This document shows positions 1 through 10,309 of a stretch of DNA of 64,000 nucleotides, piece after piece (position 1 is the first letter of the stretch; every line of letters starts with the position of its first letter). Position numbers and translations under genes: made by a program. Source of the stretch: JBBROS01 sp963752225 (GTDB lineage Bacteria > Pseudomonadota > Alphaproteobacteria > Acetobacterales > Acetobacteraceae); contig CAVVXS010000009.1 of NCBI GenBank assembly GCA_963752225.1, forward strand, positions 1 to 64,000, given 5' to 3'. The notes beneath the pieces were generated by a model. It did no database searches. It was not told the DNA's origin and saw only the letters and a list, made by a program, of their open reading frames with translations.

Positions 1-354
1 CACGTCCGGCGAGGGCGTTGCCGATATTCGCCTGCGACCAGACGTGACCGGTCGGCGACAGGGCGCGCGCGCCACCGGTGAGGCAGCGAGATGCAAGCGG
101 GATGTCGGCGGTGACGCAGACGTCCGGCGGGCCGATGCGCTCGGCAATCCAATCGTCGGCAGCGTCGGGCGTGTCGGCCACGATCACCATCTCGACGTTC
201 GGCAAACCCGGTGGACGGATCGGCCGGGACCCGTTCGACACGACCTTCACCGGCAGGTTCAGCCGGGTCGCGACCCGGAACGCTTCCTCGCGCACCGGGC
301 AGGCGTCGGCATCGATGAACAGGGTTGTGCCGGCGAGGCGCGCCGATAGCGACA

Positions 355-355
<1 letters not shown>
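1..355 (-). CDS. YaiI/YqxD (UPF0178, DUF188) family protein, partial
   Basis: This reading frame runs off the left edge of the window, so only the first 118 codons are present. It opens with ATG at 355, one base inside the TGA stop of leuB, which implies translational coupling. The translation starts MSLSARLAG and soon carries the family hallmark IDADACPV, followed by REEAFRVA and later VTADIPLASRCL. UPF0178 proteins have a PIN-like fold and about 150 residues; their function is not established. The identification rests on the signature motif and is strong, although the C-terminal part is missing. Confidence 0.85.
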
Positions 356-1467
<1,112 letters not shown>

Positions 1468-1499
1468 GGCGGTCTCCCCTTCCCCGCTTGCAACACATG

Positions 1500-1594
1500 A
1501 CGTCATGGCCGGACTTGATCCGGCCATCTCGTCCCGAACGGGGCGCGGGTGTTCCGCGGGCGAGAGATGCCCGGATCGAGCCCGGGCAAGACGT
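1500..1594. repeat. REP-like imperfect palindrome
   Basis: Two arms of about 31-33 bases (1500-1530 and 1562-1594) are nearly reverse complements and are separated by about 31 bases. They share the pattern ACGTC-TG-CCGG-CT-GATCCGG-CATCTC. Translated, the arms give the MAGLDPAI-like peptide often seen as a spurious ORF in alphaproteobacterial genomes, which marks this as an interspersed repeat. It sits between leuD and leuB and could form a hairpin in the leu transcript. Only one copy was seen here. Confidence 0.7.
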
Positions 1595-1610
1595 TCCTAA
1601 TATAGCCTCG

Positions 1611-2222
1611 CTAAACGGCGATCGCCGGCATCCAATCGGGCCGCTTGGCCTCGAACGTGTCGATCGCCGCGGCGCGCTGCATGGTCTGGCCGATATCGTC
1701 CAGCCCGTTCAGCAACAGGTGCTTGCGGAACGGGTCGATCGTGAACGGGATTTCCTCGCCGCTCGGCCGGATCACCACCTCACGCGCGAGGTCGACCGTG
1801 AGCCGGGCGTTGCCGCCCAACTTCGCATCCTCCATCAGCCGGTCACAAACCTCCCGCGGCAAGGCAATCGGCAGAATGCCGTTCTTGAAGCAGTTGGTGT
1901 GGAAGATATCCGCGAAGCTTGGCGCGATCACGCAGCGGATGCCGAAATCGAGCAGCGCCCAGGGTGCATGCTCGCGCGACGAGCCGCAGCCGAAATTCTC
2001 GTGGGCGATCAGCACCTCGGCATGGCGGTACGGCTCGGTGTTGAGCACGAAGTCGGACCGCTCCTTGCCGTCGGCGTCGAACCGCAACGTGTCGAACAGG
2101 TGCACGCCGAGCCCGGTCCGCTTGATCGTCTTGAGGAACCGGGCCGGGATGATCTTGTCCGTGTCGACATTGGCAAGCGGCAAGGGCGCCGCGACGCCGG
2201 TGAGGGTCGTAAAAGCCTGCAT
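1611..2222 (-). CDS. leuD: 3-isopropylmalate dehydratase small subunit LeuD
   Basis: LeuD pairs with LeuC to isomerise 2-isopropylmalate to 3-isopropylmalate in leucine biosynthesis. The 203-residue protein opens MQAFTTLTGVAAPLPLANV and has the swivelling-domain motifs DTDKIIPARFLK and FGCGSSREHAPWALLDFGI. The ATG at 2222 overlaps the leuC stop by one base, so the two subunits are likely translated together in equal amounts. The gap to leuB holds the REP-like palindrome. A longer in-frame extension to 2756 lies antisense to nothing useful within leuC and was discarded. Confidence 0.95.
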   Translation of the reverse strand: MQAFTTLTGVAAPLPLANVDTDKIIPARFLKTIKRTGLGVHLFDTLRFDADGKERSDFVLNTEPYRHAEVLIAHENFGCGSSREHAPWALLDFGIRCVIAPSFADIFHTNCFKNGILPIALPREVCDRLMEDAKLGGNARLTVDLAREVVIRPSGEEIPFTIDPFRKHLLLNGLDDIGQTMQRAAAIDTFEAKRPDWMPAIAV

Positions 2223-3622
2223 CACACCAGCTCCCTGACATCGGTCAGCTTGCCCGTGACCGCCGCCGCCGCCGCCATGGCCGGCGATAGCAGATGGGTC
2301 CGCCCGCCGGGGCCTTGCCGGCCCTCGAAGTTGCGGTTGCTGGTGCTGGCGCAGCGCTGGCCCGGCGTCAGCTTGTCGGGGTTCATGCCCAGGCACATGC
2401 TGCACCCGGCCTCGCGCCACTCGAACCCGGCTTCCTTCATGACGACGTCGAGCCCTTCGGCCTCCGCCTGCTGCTTCACGATGCCGCTGCCCGGCACCAC
2501 CATGGCGCGCACGCCCGGCGCCACGTGCCGGCCGCGCACGACTTGAGCCGCGGCACGGATGTCCTCGATGCGTCCGTTGGTGCAACTGCCGATGAACACC
2601 ACGTCCACCGGCACGTCCGCCAGCTTCTGGCCGGGCGTCAGCGCCATGTAGTCGAGCATGCGCCGCATCTGGGTGCGCTGCGCCTCGTCGGCGACGCTGT
2701 CCGGATCGGGCACGGTGCCACCAATCGGCATCACCGCTTCGGGGTTGGTGCCCCAAGTCACCATCGGCTGGATGGTGGCGGCGTCGATCTCCACCACGGT
2801 GTCGTAATGCGCGCCCTCGTCGGACGACAGCGTGCGCCAGTATTCGATCGCGCGGTCCAACGCCTCGCCCCGCGGCGCGAACGGCTTACCGCGCAGATAC
2901 TCGAACGTGGTGTCGTCCGGCGCGATCATGCCGGCCCGGGCGCCCGCCTCGATGCTCATGTTGCACACCGTCATCCGCCCGGCCATGTCGAGGCCGCGAA
3001 TGGCGCTGCCGCCATACTCGATCACGTGGCTGGTGCCGCCGGCGGTGCCGATGCGGCCGATGATCGCCAGTACCACGTCCTTCGCGGTGATGCCCGGCGC
3101 CAGCGTGCCTTCGACCCGCACCAGCATGTTCTTTGCCGGCTTTTGCAGCAGCGTCTGGGTGGCGAGCACGTGCTCAACCTCGGAGGTGCCGATGCCGAAC
3201 GCCAAGGCCCCCATCGCGCCGTGCGTGCTGGTATGGCTGTCGCCGCAGACGATGGTAAAGCCCGGCAGGCTGATGCCCTGCTCCGGGCCGATGATGTGCA
3301 CGATGCCTTGGCGCGCATCCATCAGCGGGAAGTACGGCACGCCGAACTCCGCGACGTTGCGCTCCAGCGTCTCGACCTGGATGCGGCTTTCCTCCTCCTT
3401 GATGCCGAGCCGGCGGTCGCTGGTGGGGACGTTGTGGTCCACCACCGCAATGGTGCCTTCCGGGCGGCGCACCCGGCGGTTGGCGAGCCGGAGGCCTTCG
3501 AACGCCTGCGGGCTGGTCACCTCGTGCACGAGGTGGCGGTCGATATAAAGCACGCACGTGCCGTCCTCGAGACGGTCGACCACGTGGCTGTCCCACACCT
3601 TGTCGAAGAGCGTTCGCGCCAT
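2222..3622 (-). CDS. leuC: 3-isopropylmalate dehydratase large subunit LeuC
   Basis: This is the catalytic [4Fe-4S] subunit of isopropylmalate isomerase, an aconitase-superfamily enzyme. The 466-residue protein opens MARTLFDKVWDSHVV. Cluster cysteines are visible in FIGSCTNGRIEDI and GCSMCLGMNPDKL, and substrate motifs appear in CGDSHTSTHGAMG and the C-terminal TSNRNFEGRQG. Length is normal for bacterial LeuC. It follows rplS by 24 bases and overlaps leuD by one base, so leucine genes here may be co-transcribed with the ribosomal/tRNA block upstream. Confidence 0.96.
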   Translation of the reverse strand: MARTLFDKVWDSHVVDRLEDGTCVLYIDRHLVHEVTSPQAFEGLRLANRRVRRPEGTIAVVDHNVPTSDRRLGIKEEESRIQVETLERNVAEFGVPYFPLMDARQGIVHIIGPEQGISLPGFTIVCGDSHTSTHGAMGALAFGIGTSEVEHVLATQTLLQKPAKNMLVRVEGTLAPGITAKDVVLAIIGRIGTAGGTSHVIEYGGSAIRGLDMAGRMTVCNMSIEAGARAGMIAPDDTTFEYLRGKPFAPRGEALDRAIEYWRTLSSDEGAHYDTVVEIDAATIQPMVTWGTNPEAVMPIGGTVPDPDSVADEAQRTQMRRMLDYMALTPGQKLADVPVDVVFIGSCTNGRIEDIRAAAQVVRGRHVAPGVRAMVVPGSGIVKQQAEAEGLDVVMKEAGFEWREAGCSMCLGMNPDKLTPGQRCASTSNRNFEGRQGPGGRTHLLSPAMAAAAAVTGKLTDVRELV

Positions 3623-3646
3623 CCCTGTCCTCTTTCTCGTCGGTGC

Positions 3647-4075
3647 CTATTCGGCGACGTCGGCTGTTGCGGTGGTGACCGTCGGCGGCGCGCCGGGCAG
3701 CGTGGTTTCGCGCACGTCGCGGGCGCGCTCGGCGATGCGGGCCGACTTGCCGCTGCGGCCGCGGAGATAATAAAGCTTGGCCCGGCGCACGTCGCCGCGC
3801 CGCATCACCTGGATCTCGGCAATGGTCGGCGCGTAAAGCGGGAACACGCGCTCGACGCCCTCGCCGTAGCTGATCTTGCGCACGGTGAAGTTGCTGCTGA
3901 TGCCCTTGTTGGACCGCGCGATGCAGACGCCCTCATAGGCCTGGATGCGGGTGCGCTCGCCCTCGACGACGCGCACCATCACCTTCACGGTGTCGCCGGC
4001 GCGGAAGTTCGGCACGGCCCGGGCGGCGGTGAGCTTGGCGATCTGCTCGGCCTCGAGCGTCTGGATGATGTTCAT
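3647..4075 (-). CDS. rplS: Large ribosomal subunit protein bL19
   Basis: bL19 sits at the interface of the 50S and 30S subunits. The 142-residue protein starts MNIIQTLEAEQIAKL and contains the family core FRAGDTVKVMVRVVEGERTR, QAYEGVCIAR, GEGVERVFPLY and KLYYLRGRSGKSARI. A C-terminal tail of about 25 residues rich in Thr, Ala and Val extends beyond the minimal 115-residue form, which is common in alphaproteobacteria. It lies 25 bases downstream of trmD in the conserved rpsP-rimM-trmD-rplS order. Confidence 0.96.
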   Translation of the reverse strand: MNIIQTLEAEQIAKLTAARAVPNFRAGDTVKVMVRVVEGERTRIQAYEGVCIARSNKGISSNFTVRKISYGEGVERVFPLYAPTIAEIQVMRRGDVRRAKLYYLRGRSGKSARIAERARDVRETTLPGAPPTVTTATADVAE

Positions 4076-4100
4076 CGGATTGTCCTTTCGAAAGATCGTG

Positions 4101-4799
4101 TTACGGCTGCGTTGCCGCGCTGTCCATGTGCGCGCGCCACAGGTCGGGCCTGCGCGCGCGGGTGAGTTTCTCGGATTGGTCGCGCCGCCACGCGGCGATG
4201 GCGCCGTGGTGCCCGCTCAGCAGAACGTCGGGCACCGAGCGCCCCTGCCACTCGGCCGGACGGGTGTAGTGCGGGTACTCGAGCAGGTGGCCGGAGAAGC
4301 TCTCCTCCTCGGCGCTCGCGCCGGCGCCCATGACGCCCGGCAGCAGGCGCACGCAGGCGTCCAGCAGCACCAAGGCCGGCAGCTCGCCGCCCGACAGCAC
4401 GTAATCGCCGATGCTGACCTCCTCGACATCACGAGAGTCGAGCACGCGCTGGTCCACCCCCTCGTAGCGGCCGCAGATCAGCGTGACGCCGGGGCCGGCC
4501 GCCAGGGCCCGCACCCGATCCTGGCGCAGCGGGGTGCCGCGCGGGGACAGATAGACCAACGGCCGCCCGTCGCCGGCGCCGATCGCCGCGTCGAGCACGT
4601 CGGGCCGCATTACCATGCCGGCGCCGCCGCCGAACGGGGTGTCGTCCACCGTGCGATGCCGGTCGGTCGCCGCCGCCCGGATGTCGCGCACATCCAGCGA
4701 CCACAGGCCGCCCAGCAGTGCCCGACCTGCCAGCGACAAGCCGAGCGGACCCGGGAACATGCCGGGAAACAAGGTCAGCACGGTAGCGCGCCAGGTCAT
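4101..4799 (-). CDS. trmD: tRNA (guanine-N1-)-methyltransferase TrmD
   Basis: TrmD methylates G37 of tRNAs using S-adenosylmethionine, which prevents +1 frameshifting. The 232-residue protein begins MTWRATVLTLFPGMFPG. It shows DDTPFGGGAGMVMRPDV, the SAM-binding trefoil-knot motifs LSPRGTPL, LICGRYEGVDQRV and SIGDYVLSGGELPAL, and GRSVPDVLLSGHH. Its ATG overlaps the rimM stop by four bases (ATGA). Length and order are standard. Confidence 0.96.
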   Translation of the reverse strand: MTWRATVLTLFPGMFPGPLGLSLAGRALLGGLWSLDVRDIRAAATDRHRTVDDTPFGGGAGMVMRPDVLDAAIGAGDGRPLVYLSPRGTPLRQDRVRALAAGPGVTLICGRYEGVDQRVLDSRDVEEVSIGDYVLSGGELPALVLLDACVRLLPGVMGAGASAEEESFSGHLLEYPHYTRPAEWQGRSVPDVLLSGHHGAIAAWRRDQSEKLTRARRPDLWRAHMDSAATQP

Positions 4800-5329
4800 G
4801 GGCGCGCCTCCGCATCCGCCGTGGCCGGCACCACGACCTCGTCCGGCAGCACCACCACCAGCCGGCCGGCGGCGACATCGATCTCCGGCACGCAGGCACG
4901 GGTGAACGGCACCAGCAGTGGCTGCCCGGCGCGCGCGATCTCGATCGAGGTGCCGGCCCCGTAATCGTGCACCGTCAGCACCCGGCCCAGCTCCGCCCCG
5001 GCCGGATCGACCGCCGCCAGACCCACCAGGTCGGACAGGTAGAACTCCTCCTCGTCTGGCGGCGGCAGGCGGTCGCGCTCGACATAAAGGCGCGTGTTGG
5101 TCAGCTTCTCCGCCGCCGTCCGGTCCGCCACCGCCCGGCCTTCCGCGTCCGTCAGTTGCGCCACCCCCTCGCCGCGCCAGGCCAGCGACCAGCGTCCGCC
5201 GCGGTCGTCCAGCAAGGGCGCGTAGGCGGCGAGGCTGGCCGGGTCGGCGGTGTAGCTGTGCACGTGCAGCAGCCCCCGCACCCCGTGCGGACGGCCGACC
5301 ACGCCCAGCAGGATGCGGCGGTCGGGCAA
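4796..5329 (-). CDS. rimM: Ribosome maturation factor RimM
   Basis: RimM assists maturation of the 30S head domain and binds uS19. The protein carries the N-terminal motif ILLGVVGRPHGVRG and the PRC-barrel region EEFYLSDLVGLAAV followed by VLPDEVV near the end. No ATG fits; the best start is TTG at 5329, one base after the rpsP stop, giving 177 residues, the usual family length. A longer frame to 5584 overlaps rpsP antiparallel in frame space and is not credible. The start has no strong ribosome site, so coupling to rpsP termination is probable. Confidence 0.88.
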   Translation of the reverse strand: MPDRRILLGVVGRPHGVRGLLHVHSYTADPASLAAYAPLLDDRGGRWSLAWRGEGVAQLTDAEGRAVADRTAAEKLTNTRLYVERDRLPPPDEEEFYLSDLVGLAAVDPAGAELGRVLTVHDYGAGTSIEIARAGQPLLVPFTRACVPEIDVAAGRLVVVLPDEVVVPATADAEARP

Positions 5330-5330
5330 G

Positions 5331-5672
5331 TCAGGCCGCGGCGGCGGCGGCCTTGGCAGCCCGCTCCTGCGCCTTCTTCTTCGGCGCCGATTGCTGCGGC
5401 TGCTCGCGATAGGTCGGCATCGGCGCCAAGCCGGCATGGCCGAGGAACTTCGCAACGCGCTCCGTGGGTTGCGCGCCTTGGCTGATCCAGTGGGTGATGC
5501 GCTCGCCTTGCAAGCGGATGCGCTCCTGGTGCTCGGCCGGCAGCATCGGGTTGTAGCTGCCCACCTTCTCGAGGAAGCGGCCATCGCGCGCCGAGCGACT
5601 GTCGGCGACGACGATGTGGTAGTACGGCCGCTTCTTGGCGCCGGCGCGGGCGAGACGGATTTTTAGGGACAT
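5331..5672 (-). CDS. rpsP: Small ribosomal subunit protein bS16
   Basis: bS16 is an assembly protein of the 30S body. The 113-residue protein starts MSLKIRLARAGAKKRPYYHI and contains VVADSRSARDGRFLEKVGSY. The C-terminus is a Lys/Ala-rich tail ending in a run of alanines, a usual variation. I chose the ATG at 5672 because an AAGGA ribosome site lies seven bases upstream; the longer frame to 5729 only adds an unrelated leader. It begins the ribosomal part of the operon downstream of ffh. Confidence 0.95.
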   Translation of the reverse strand: MSLKIRLARAGAKKRPYYHIVVADSRSARDGRFLEKVGSYNPMLPAEHQERIRLQGERITHWISQGAQPTERVAKFLGHAGLAPMPTYREQPQQSAPKKKAQERAAKAAAAAA

Positions 5673-5710
5673 TCGGTATCCTTGGTTAACAGGTTGGCAA
5701 GACAGGAGAG

Positions 5711-5760
5711 GCAGGGCTTTGCCCTGCACCCACTGGGGCCGCGGGCCTCAGACCCCGGTC
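5711..5760. repeat. Paired stem-loop intergenic repeat, copy 1
   Basis: Between ffh and rpsP there is a perfect hairpin (GCAGGGC around 5711, GCCCTGC ending at 5727) followed by a second G/C block, GGGGCC...GACCCC, up to about 5756. The same two-stem layout recurs near 12049, 25246, 26204 and 45481. It may shape the ffh-rpsP transcript or act as a weak terminator; no T-run follows. Confidence 0.5.
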
Positions 5761-5782
5761 ACTTGAGAGCAGAACACGCATC

Positions 5783-7159
<1,377 letters not shown>

Positions 7160-7228
7160 AAGGAACACCCCAACGCAACAGGCGCCGCTGCGCGAACCCT
7201 CGCGGAGCGACGTCTTGATCAGGTGCGC

Positions 7229-7257
7229 GGCTTAGTCGCGGGGCCGCCCTAAGTCAA
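7229..7257 (-). promoter_or_regulatory. Candidate sigma70-type promoter of ffh operon
   Basis: On the minus strand TTGACT (7252-7257) and TAAGCC (7229-7234) are separated by 17 bases, about 70 bases upstream of the ffh start. The -35 box matches 5 of 6 consensus positions; the -10 box is poor. It lies beyond the native stop of the upstream hydrolase at 7297, in what would be true intergenic DNA before the hydrolase frameshift. Prediction from pattern only. Confidence 0.35.
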
Positions 7258-8899
7258 GCGACACGGGCAGCGCGTCGAACCGGACGCGCCGCTCGCTCAA
7301 TCGAACGGCTGCTTGTCCTGCTGGCACACGGTGGCCTCGGGCGGCAGGGTAAGGTTCACGAGGTAGTCGTCCTCGGTACTGTTGCGCGCACCGGCTCGGG
7401 TTCAGCAGAACGGTGTGGCCATACCCTTCGACCGTGAGCAGCCGAGCCTTCGCAAGCTCCCGCAACATGCCGACCGAGTTCCGGTACGGCGTCGACGGAT
7501 CATGCGTGTTGCCGATCAGCAGGACGGGGTTCGGCGTGGGATGGTCCCAGGGCCCGATATATTGGTCCGCCGCCCTCACGGGCCAACTCGCGCAGGGCTC
7601 GTCCGCCCAGAGGTCTACGACCCCGATCGGACCGTAGAGCGCCTCGGCGAAGCGATCCAGGACGAGGAACTTGCCCGGAGGGCGGGGATTGGGGCTGTCG
7701 CCGCATTGGACTGTGAGGGACTGCCAAGTGCTGACGTATTTCTGCTCGACGCCCGGCGCAACCGTTCGTGTCGCCGGCAGCGGCTGCGGCGATGCCGAAT
7801 GTGCGTGGAGCGCATCATAGACGCGGTCCAGCAGCGCGCTCGCCCCGGCCCACCCGGGAAAACGGCCGGGTTCCGGACGGGTCGTAAAGAACCGGCCCTC
7901 CAACGATTTCAGCAAAAGGGCAGAGGTGAAGCTGATCTGGCTGATCGTCACAGGCGCCTGATTCATCCGCCGCAGCAGCCCGGCGAACTTCGCCCGCGTG
8001 GTCCCGACCTCTCCGGTCGAGAACGAGCATTTGGCCGGTCCCGCCGCCCCGCACTGGTTGAGGAACGCGTCGAGCAACTCCGATATGCCCTGGTTGCTGC
8101 CAAACCGCAATCCGCTGCTCAAGACCGGATGCGTGTTGCCGTCATTGGTGTAAAGGCTCGGCGTGAGGTTCCCGTCCAGGATCATCGCCCGGACGTGGGT
8201 CGGGAACAAATTGGCGTAGACCGCGCCCAGGAACGTTCCATACGACGTCCCGAGATAATTGAGCGTCGGCTCGCCGATCGCCTCGCGCAGCATGTCCATG
8301 TCTCTCGCCGTATCGGCGGTGGACGTATGCGAGAGCAGCGCCCCGTTGCGTTGCAGGCAGATCCGGCCGAAGATCTCGAACCGTTTGAGCCAGGCCACCT
8401 GCTCCGGCAAGCCGACCGGAAACGAGTTCTGCGGCACGGCTCCGAAGAATGCCGCCTCATCATCGGCATTGGCGAAGCACTGCACGGCGGTGCTGTCGCC
8501 GATACCGCGCGGATCCCAACTGACGATGTCGAACCGGGCCAACGCCATCGGCGGAAATAGCGAAATCCAGTCCGGCAGGTCCTCCGTGCCGAGGCCGCCG
8601 GGGCCGCCTGGATTCATGAACAATGTTCCGATGCGATGGGCAGGATCGGTTGCGGGATGGCGGATGACGCTGAGGCTGAGGCTGATCGCCGTGCTGGCCG
8701 GGTCGGCGTAGTCGAGCGGCACCTGCACCTTCGTGCATTGGAAGCCCTGCTGGCCGTCGCCCGTGCAAGGCGCCCAGTGCGGCGCCAGCAGAACGGCGTC
8801 CGCCGCCGACGCCGCCTGCCAGGACGCCGACCAGACTAGGACGGTCATGGCGGCGGCAAGCACCAACGAGGTCCTGAGCGCGCTTGGCAACGATCGCAT
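7232..8899 (-). CDS. Secreted alpha/beta hydrolase (TAP-like), C-terminus frameshifted
   Basis: This is a predicted exported serine hydrolase of the tripeptidyl-aminopeptidase/SCO7095-like family. A signal peptide (MRSLPSALRTSLVLAAAMTV...) runs to about residue 33. The oxyanion region MNPGGPGG, the nucleophile elbow LGTSYGTFLG (Ser near residue 219), the acid in GNTHDPSTP and the histidine in GYGHTVLLNPS are all present. After NPSRCA the frame changes: the next frame encodes the expected tail NSTEDDYLVNLTLPPEAT and QQDKQPFD, ending at a stop at 7297-7299. A loss of two bases in the GCGCGC run near 7384-7390 explains this. As it stands the ORF adds about 50 unrelated residues and ends at 7232. 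I use the ATG at 8899; an in-frame start at 8929 is possible. Confidence 0.8.
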   Translation of the reverse strand: MRSLPSALRTSLVLAAAMTVLVWSASWQAASAADAVLLAPHWAPCTGDGQQGFQCTKVQVPLDYADPASTAISLSLSVIRHPATDPAHRIGTLFMNPGGPGGLGTEDLPDWISLFPPMALARFDIVSWDPRGIGDSTAVQCFANADDEAAFFGAVPQNSFPVGLPEQVAWLKRFEIFGRICLQRNGALLSHTSTADTARDMDMLREAIGEPTLNYLGTSYGTFLGAVYANLFPTHVRAMILDGNLTPSLYTNDGNTHPVLSSGLRFGSNQGISELLDAFLNQCGAAGPAKCSFSTGEVGTTRAKFAGLLRRMNQAPVTISQISFTSALLLKSLEGRFFTTRPEPGRFPGWAGASALLDRVYDALHAHSASPQPLPATRTVAPGVEQKYVSTWQSLTVQCGDSPNPRPPGKFLVLDRFAEALYGPIGVVDLWADEPCASWPVRAADQYIGPWDHPTPNPVLLIGNTHDPSTPYRNSVGMLRELAKARLLTVEGYGHTVLLNPSRCAQQYRGRLPREPYPAARGHRVPAGQAAVRLSERRVRFDALPVSLDLGRPRD

Positions 8900-9002
8900 C
8901 GTCGATTCCCGTGATCTCGACCGCAACAAAACCGCATCGAGACGATCGGCGCAACCGGCTCGGCGCCCGGCCCAGCCACCCGACCGGATTGTTCCGAAAC
9001 CG

Positions 9003-10226
9003 CTACGGCGACAGCCAGCCCACCACGAGCACCGCGCCCGCGAGCCAAGCCAATGTGCGGCGCCACCTCGGCCCGGTCGTCATCACTGCATAGCCGAGCG
9101 CGTGCACGGTGAACGGCCAGATCGGCAGGTAATAGCGGAACGACGCCGCCGGCAGGCTGCCGCCCAGCTTCACCGCCGAGAACCAGAAATGGATCGGAAA
9201 CACCGCCAGGAACGCGACCGGCCCGGCGATCGCCAGCAACTGCACCGTGCCGCGGCCCGGTCGCCGCAGCGCCAGCACCCCGCCGGCCACCATCGCGGCG
9301 AACAGCAGCCAGGCGAGGGCCGCTGCCACCACCGACGCCGCATCGAGGATCGGCCAAGTGCCGGTCTGTTCCAGGCAGAACGTGTAAGCGACCGTGAACA
9401 GGAACGCCGGGATATAGGCCGCGCCTGGCACTGAGTGCACATGGCCGAACTGCTCGACCGTGATCGGCACCAGCGCGCCGTACTTTGCCAGGATCGGCCA
9501 GTACGGGACCGAGCCCGCCGCCGACCCGGCCGCCATCGTCGGGATCAGCCAAGGCCGCGCGCGCAACCGGAGCACGGCATAGACGCCCAGCGCCGCGCCG
9601 ATCGCCAGCGCCGCGTTCGGCTTGGCCCACATCGCCAGCATCAGCCCGAGCGCGCAGGCGGCGACGCCGATCCCGCGCCGGCGGGCCTCGATGCTGGCGC
9701 CCCAATAGGCCAGGCCGCCGGCGCCGATCGCCAAGGCGTCATTGGTGACCTGACCGGTGGTCGCCAGCAGCTTCGGGCACAACGCCACCAGGGCGCAGAA
9801 CACCAGCAGTGCCAACGGCGACTGGCGGAAATGCCGCCAACCGGCCCAGAGCGCCAGGCCGATGCCGCCGACCGCGAGCGCCGCCGAACCCAGCCGGACC
9901 CGCGTCACCGCCTCGTGCAGCGGCAGCGCGCGATCGAGGAACAGCGTCTCGAACCAGTAGAACGGCGACGGGTGGCCGAGATAGTTGGGCCGTTGGTCCC
10001 AGCGCGTCAGGTCCCCGATCACCAGGGTCTGCATCGCCTCGAACATGGGCCGCCAGCTCCGCGTCTCCTGCAAGTAGGCGACGTAGGACACGTGCTCCAG
10101 CTCGTCGAACGGGCTCGGGTAGCGCTTGATCAGCAGCAGGAGGACGGTCAGCCCGGCGAAGGCCAGAAAGGCGCCGGCGGCGATGAAGCCCGACCAGCGC
10201 CGGCCGCCTGATTGATTGTTCCACAC
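9003..10226 (-). CDS. Multi-pass membrane protein, GT-C glycosyltransferase-like (DUF2142-like)
   Basis: The 407-residue protein has roughly ten hydrophobic segments and a short cytoplasmic N-terminus. The first segment (about residues 13-33) is followed by YPSPFDELEHVSYVAYLQE. This acidic/His motif after the first membrane helix is where GT-C enzymes using polyprenyl-phosphate sugars place their catalytic acid, and it resembles the DUF2142 family. A transferase of lipid-linked sugars is therefore inferred, not shown. The start is GTG at 10226, the only start consistent with the first helix. It lies alone between the hydrolase and a divergent oxidoreductase. Confidence 0.6.
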   Translation of the reverse strand: MWNNQSGGRRWSGFIAAGAFLAFAGLTVLLLLIKRYPSPFDELEHVSYVAYLQETRSWRPMFEAMQTLVIGDLTRWDQRPNYLGHPSPFYWFETLFLDRALPLHEAVTRVRLGSAALAVGGIGLALWAGWRHFRQSPLALLVFCALVALCPKLLATTGQVTNDALAIGAGGLAYWGASIEARRRGIGVAACALGLMLAMWAKPNAALAIGAALGVYAVLRLRARPWLIPTMAAGSAAGSVPYWPILAKYGALVPITVEQFGHVHSVPGAAYIPAFLFTVAYTFCLEQTGTWPILDAASVVAAALAWLLFAAMVAGGVLALRRPGRGTVQLLAIAGPVAFLAVFPIHFWFSAVKLGGSLPAASFRYYLPIWPFTVHALGYAVMTTGPRWRRTLAWLAGAVLVVGWLSP

Positions 10227-10309
10227 GGCCTGCCTGTAAGCTGAATCCGCGGTCGCTGGCGAGCCCCGCCCCGGCGCCCTATGTCCTAGCCTCGCTCGCG
10301 GAGATCCTC

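Noticed and set aside
9740..9918. Small plus-strand frames within the GT-C-like gene considered as an overlapping gene.
   Set aside because: No ribosome site or protein motif; composition is typical of antisense reading.
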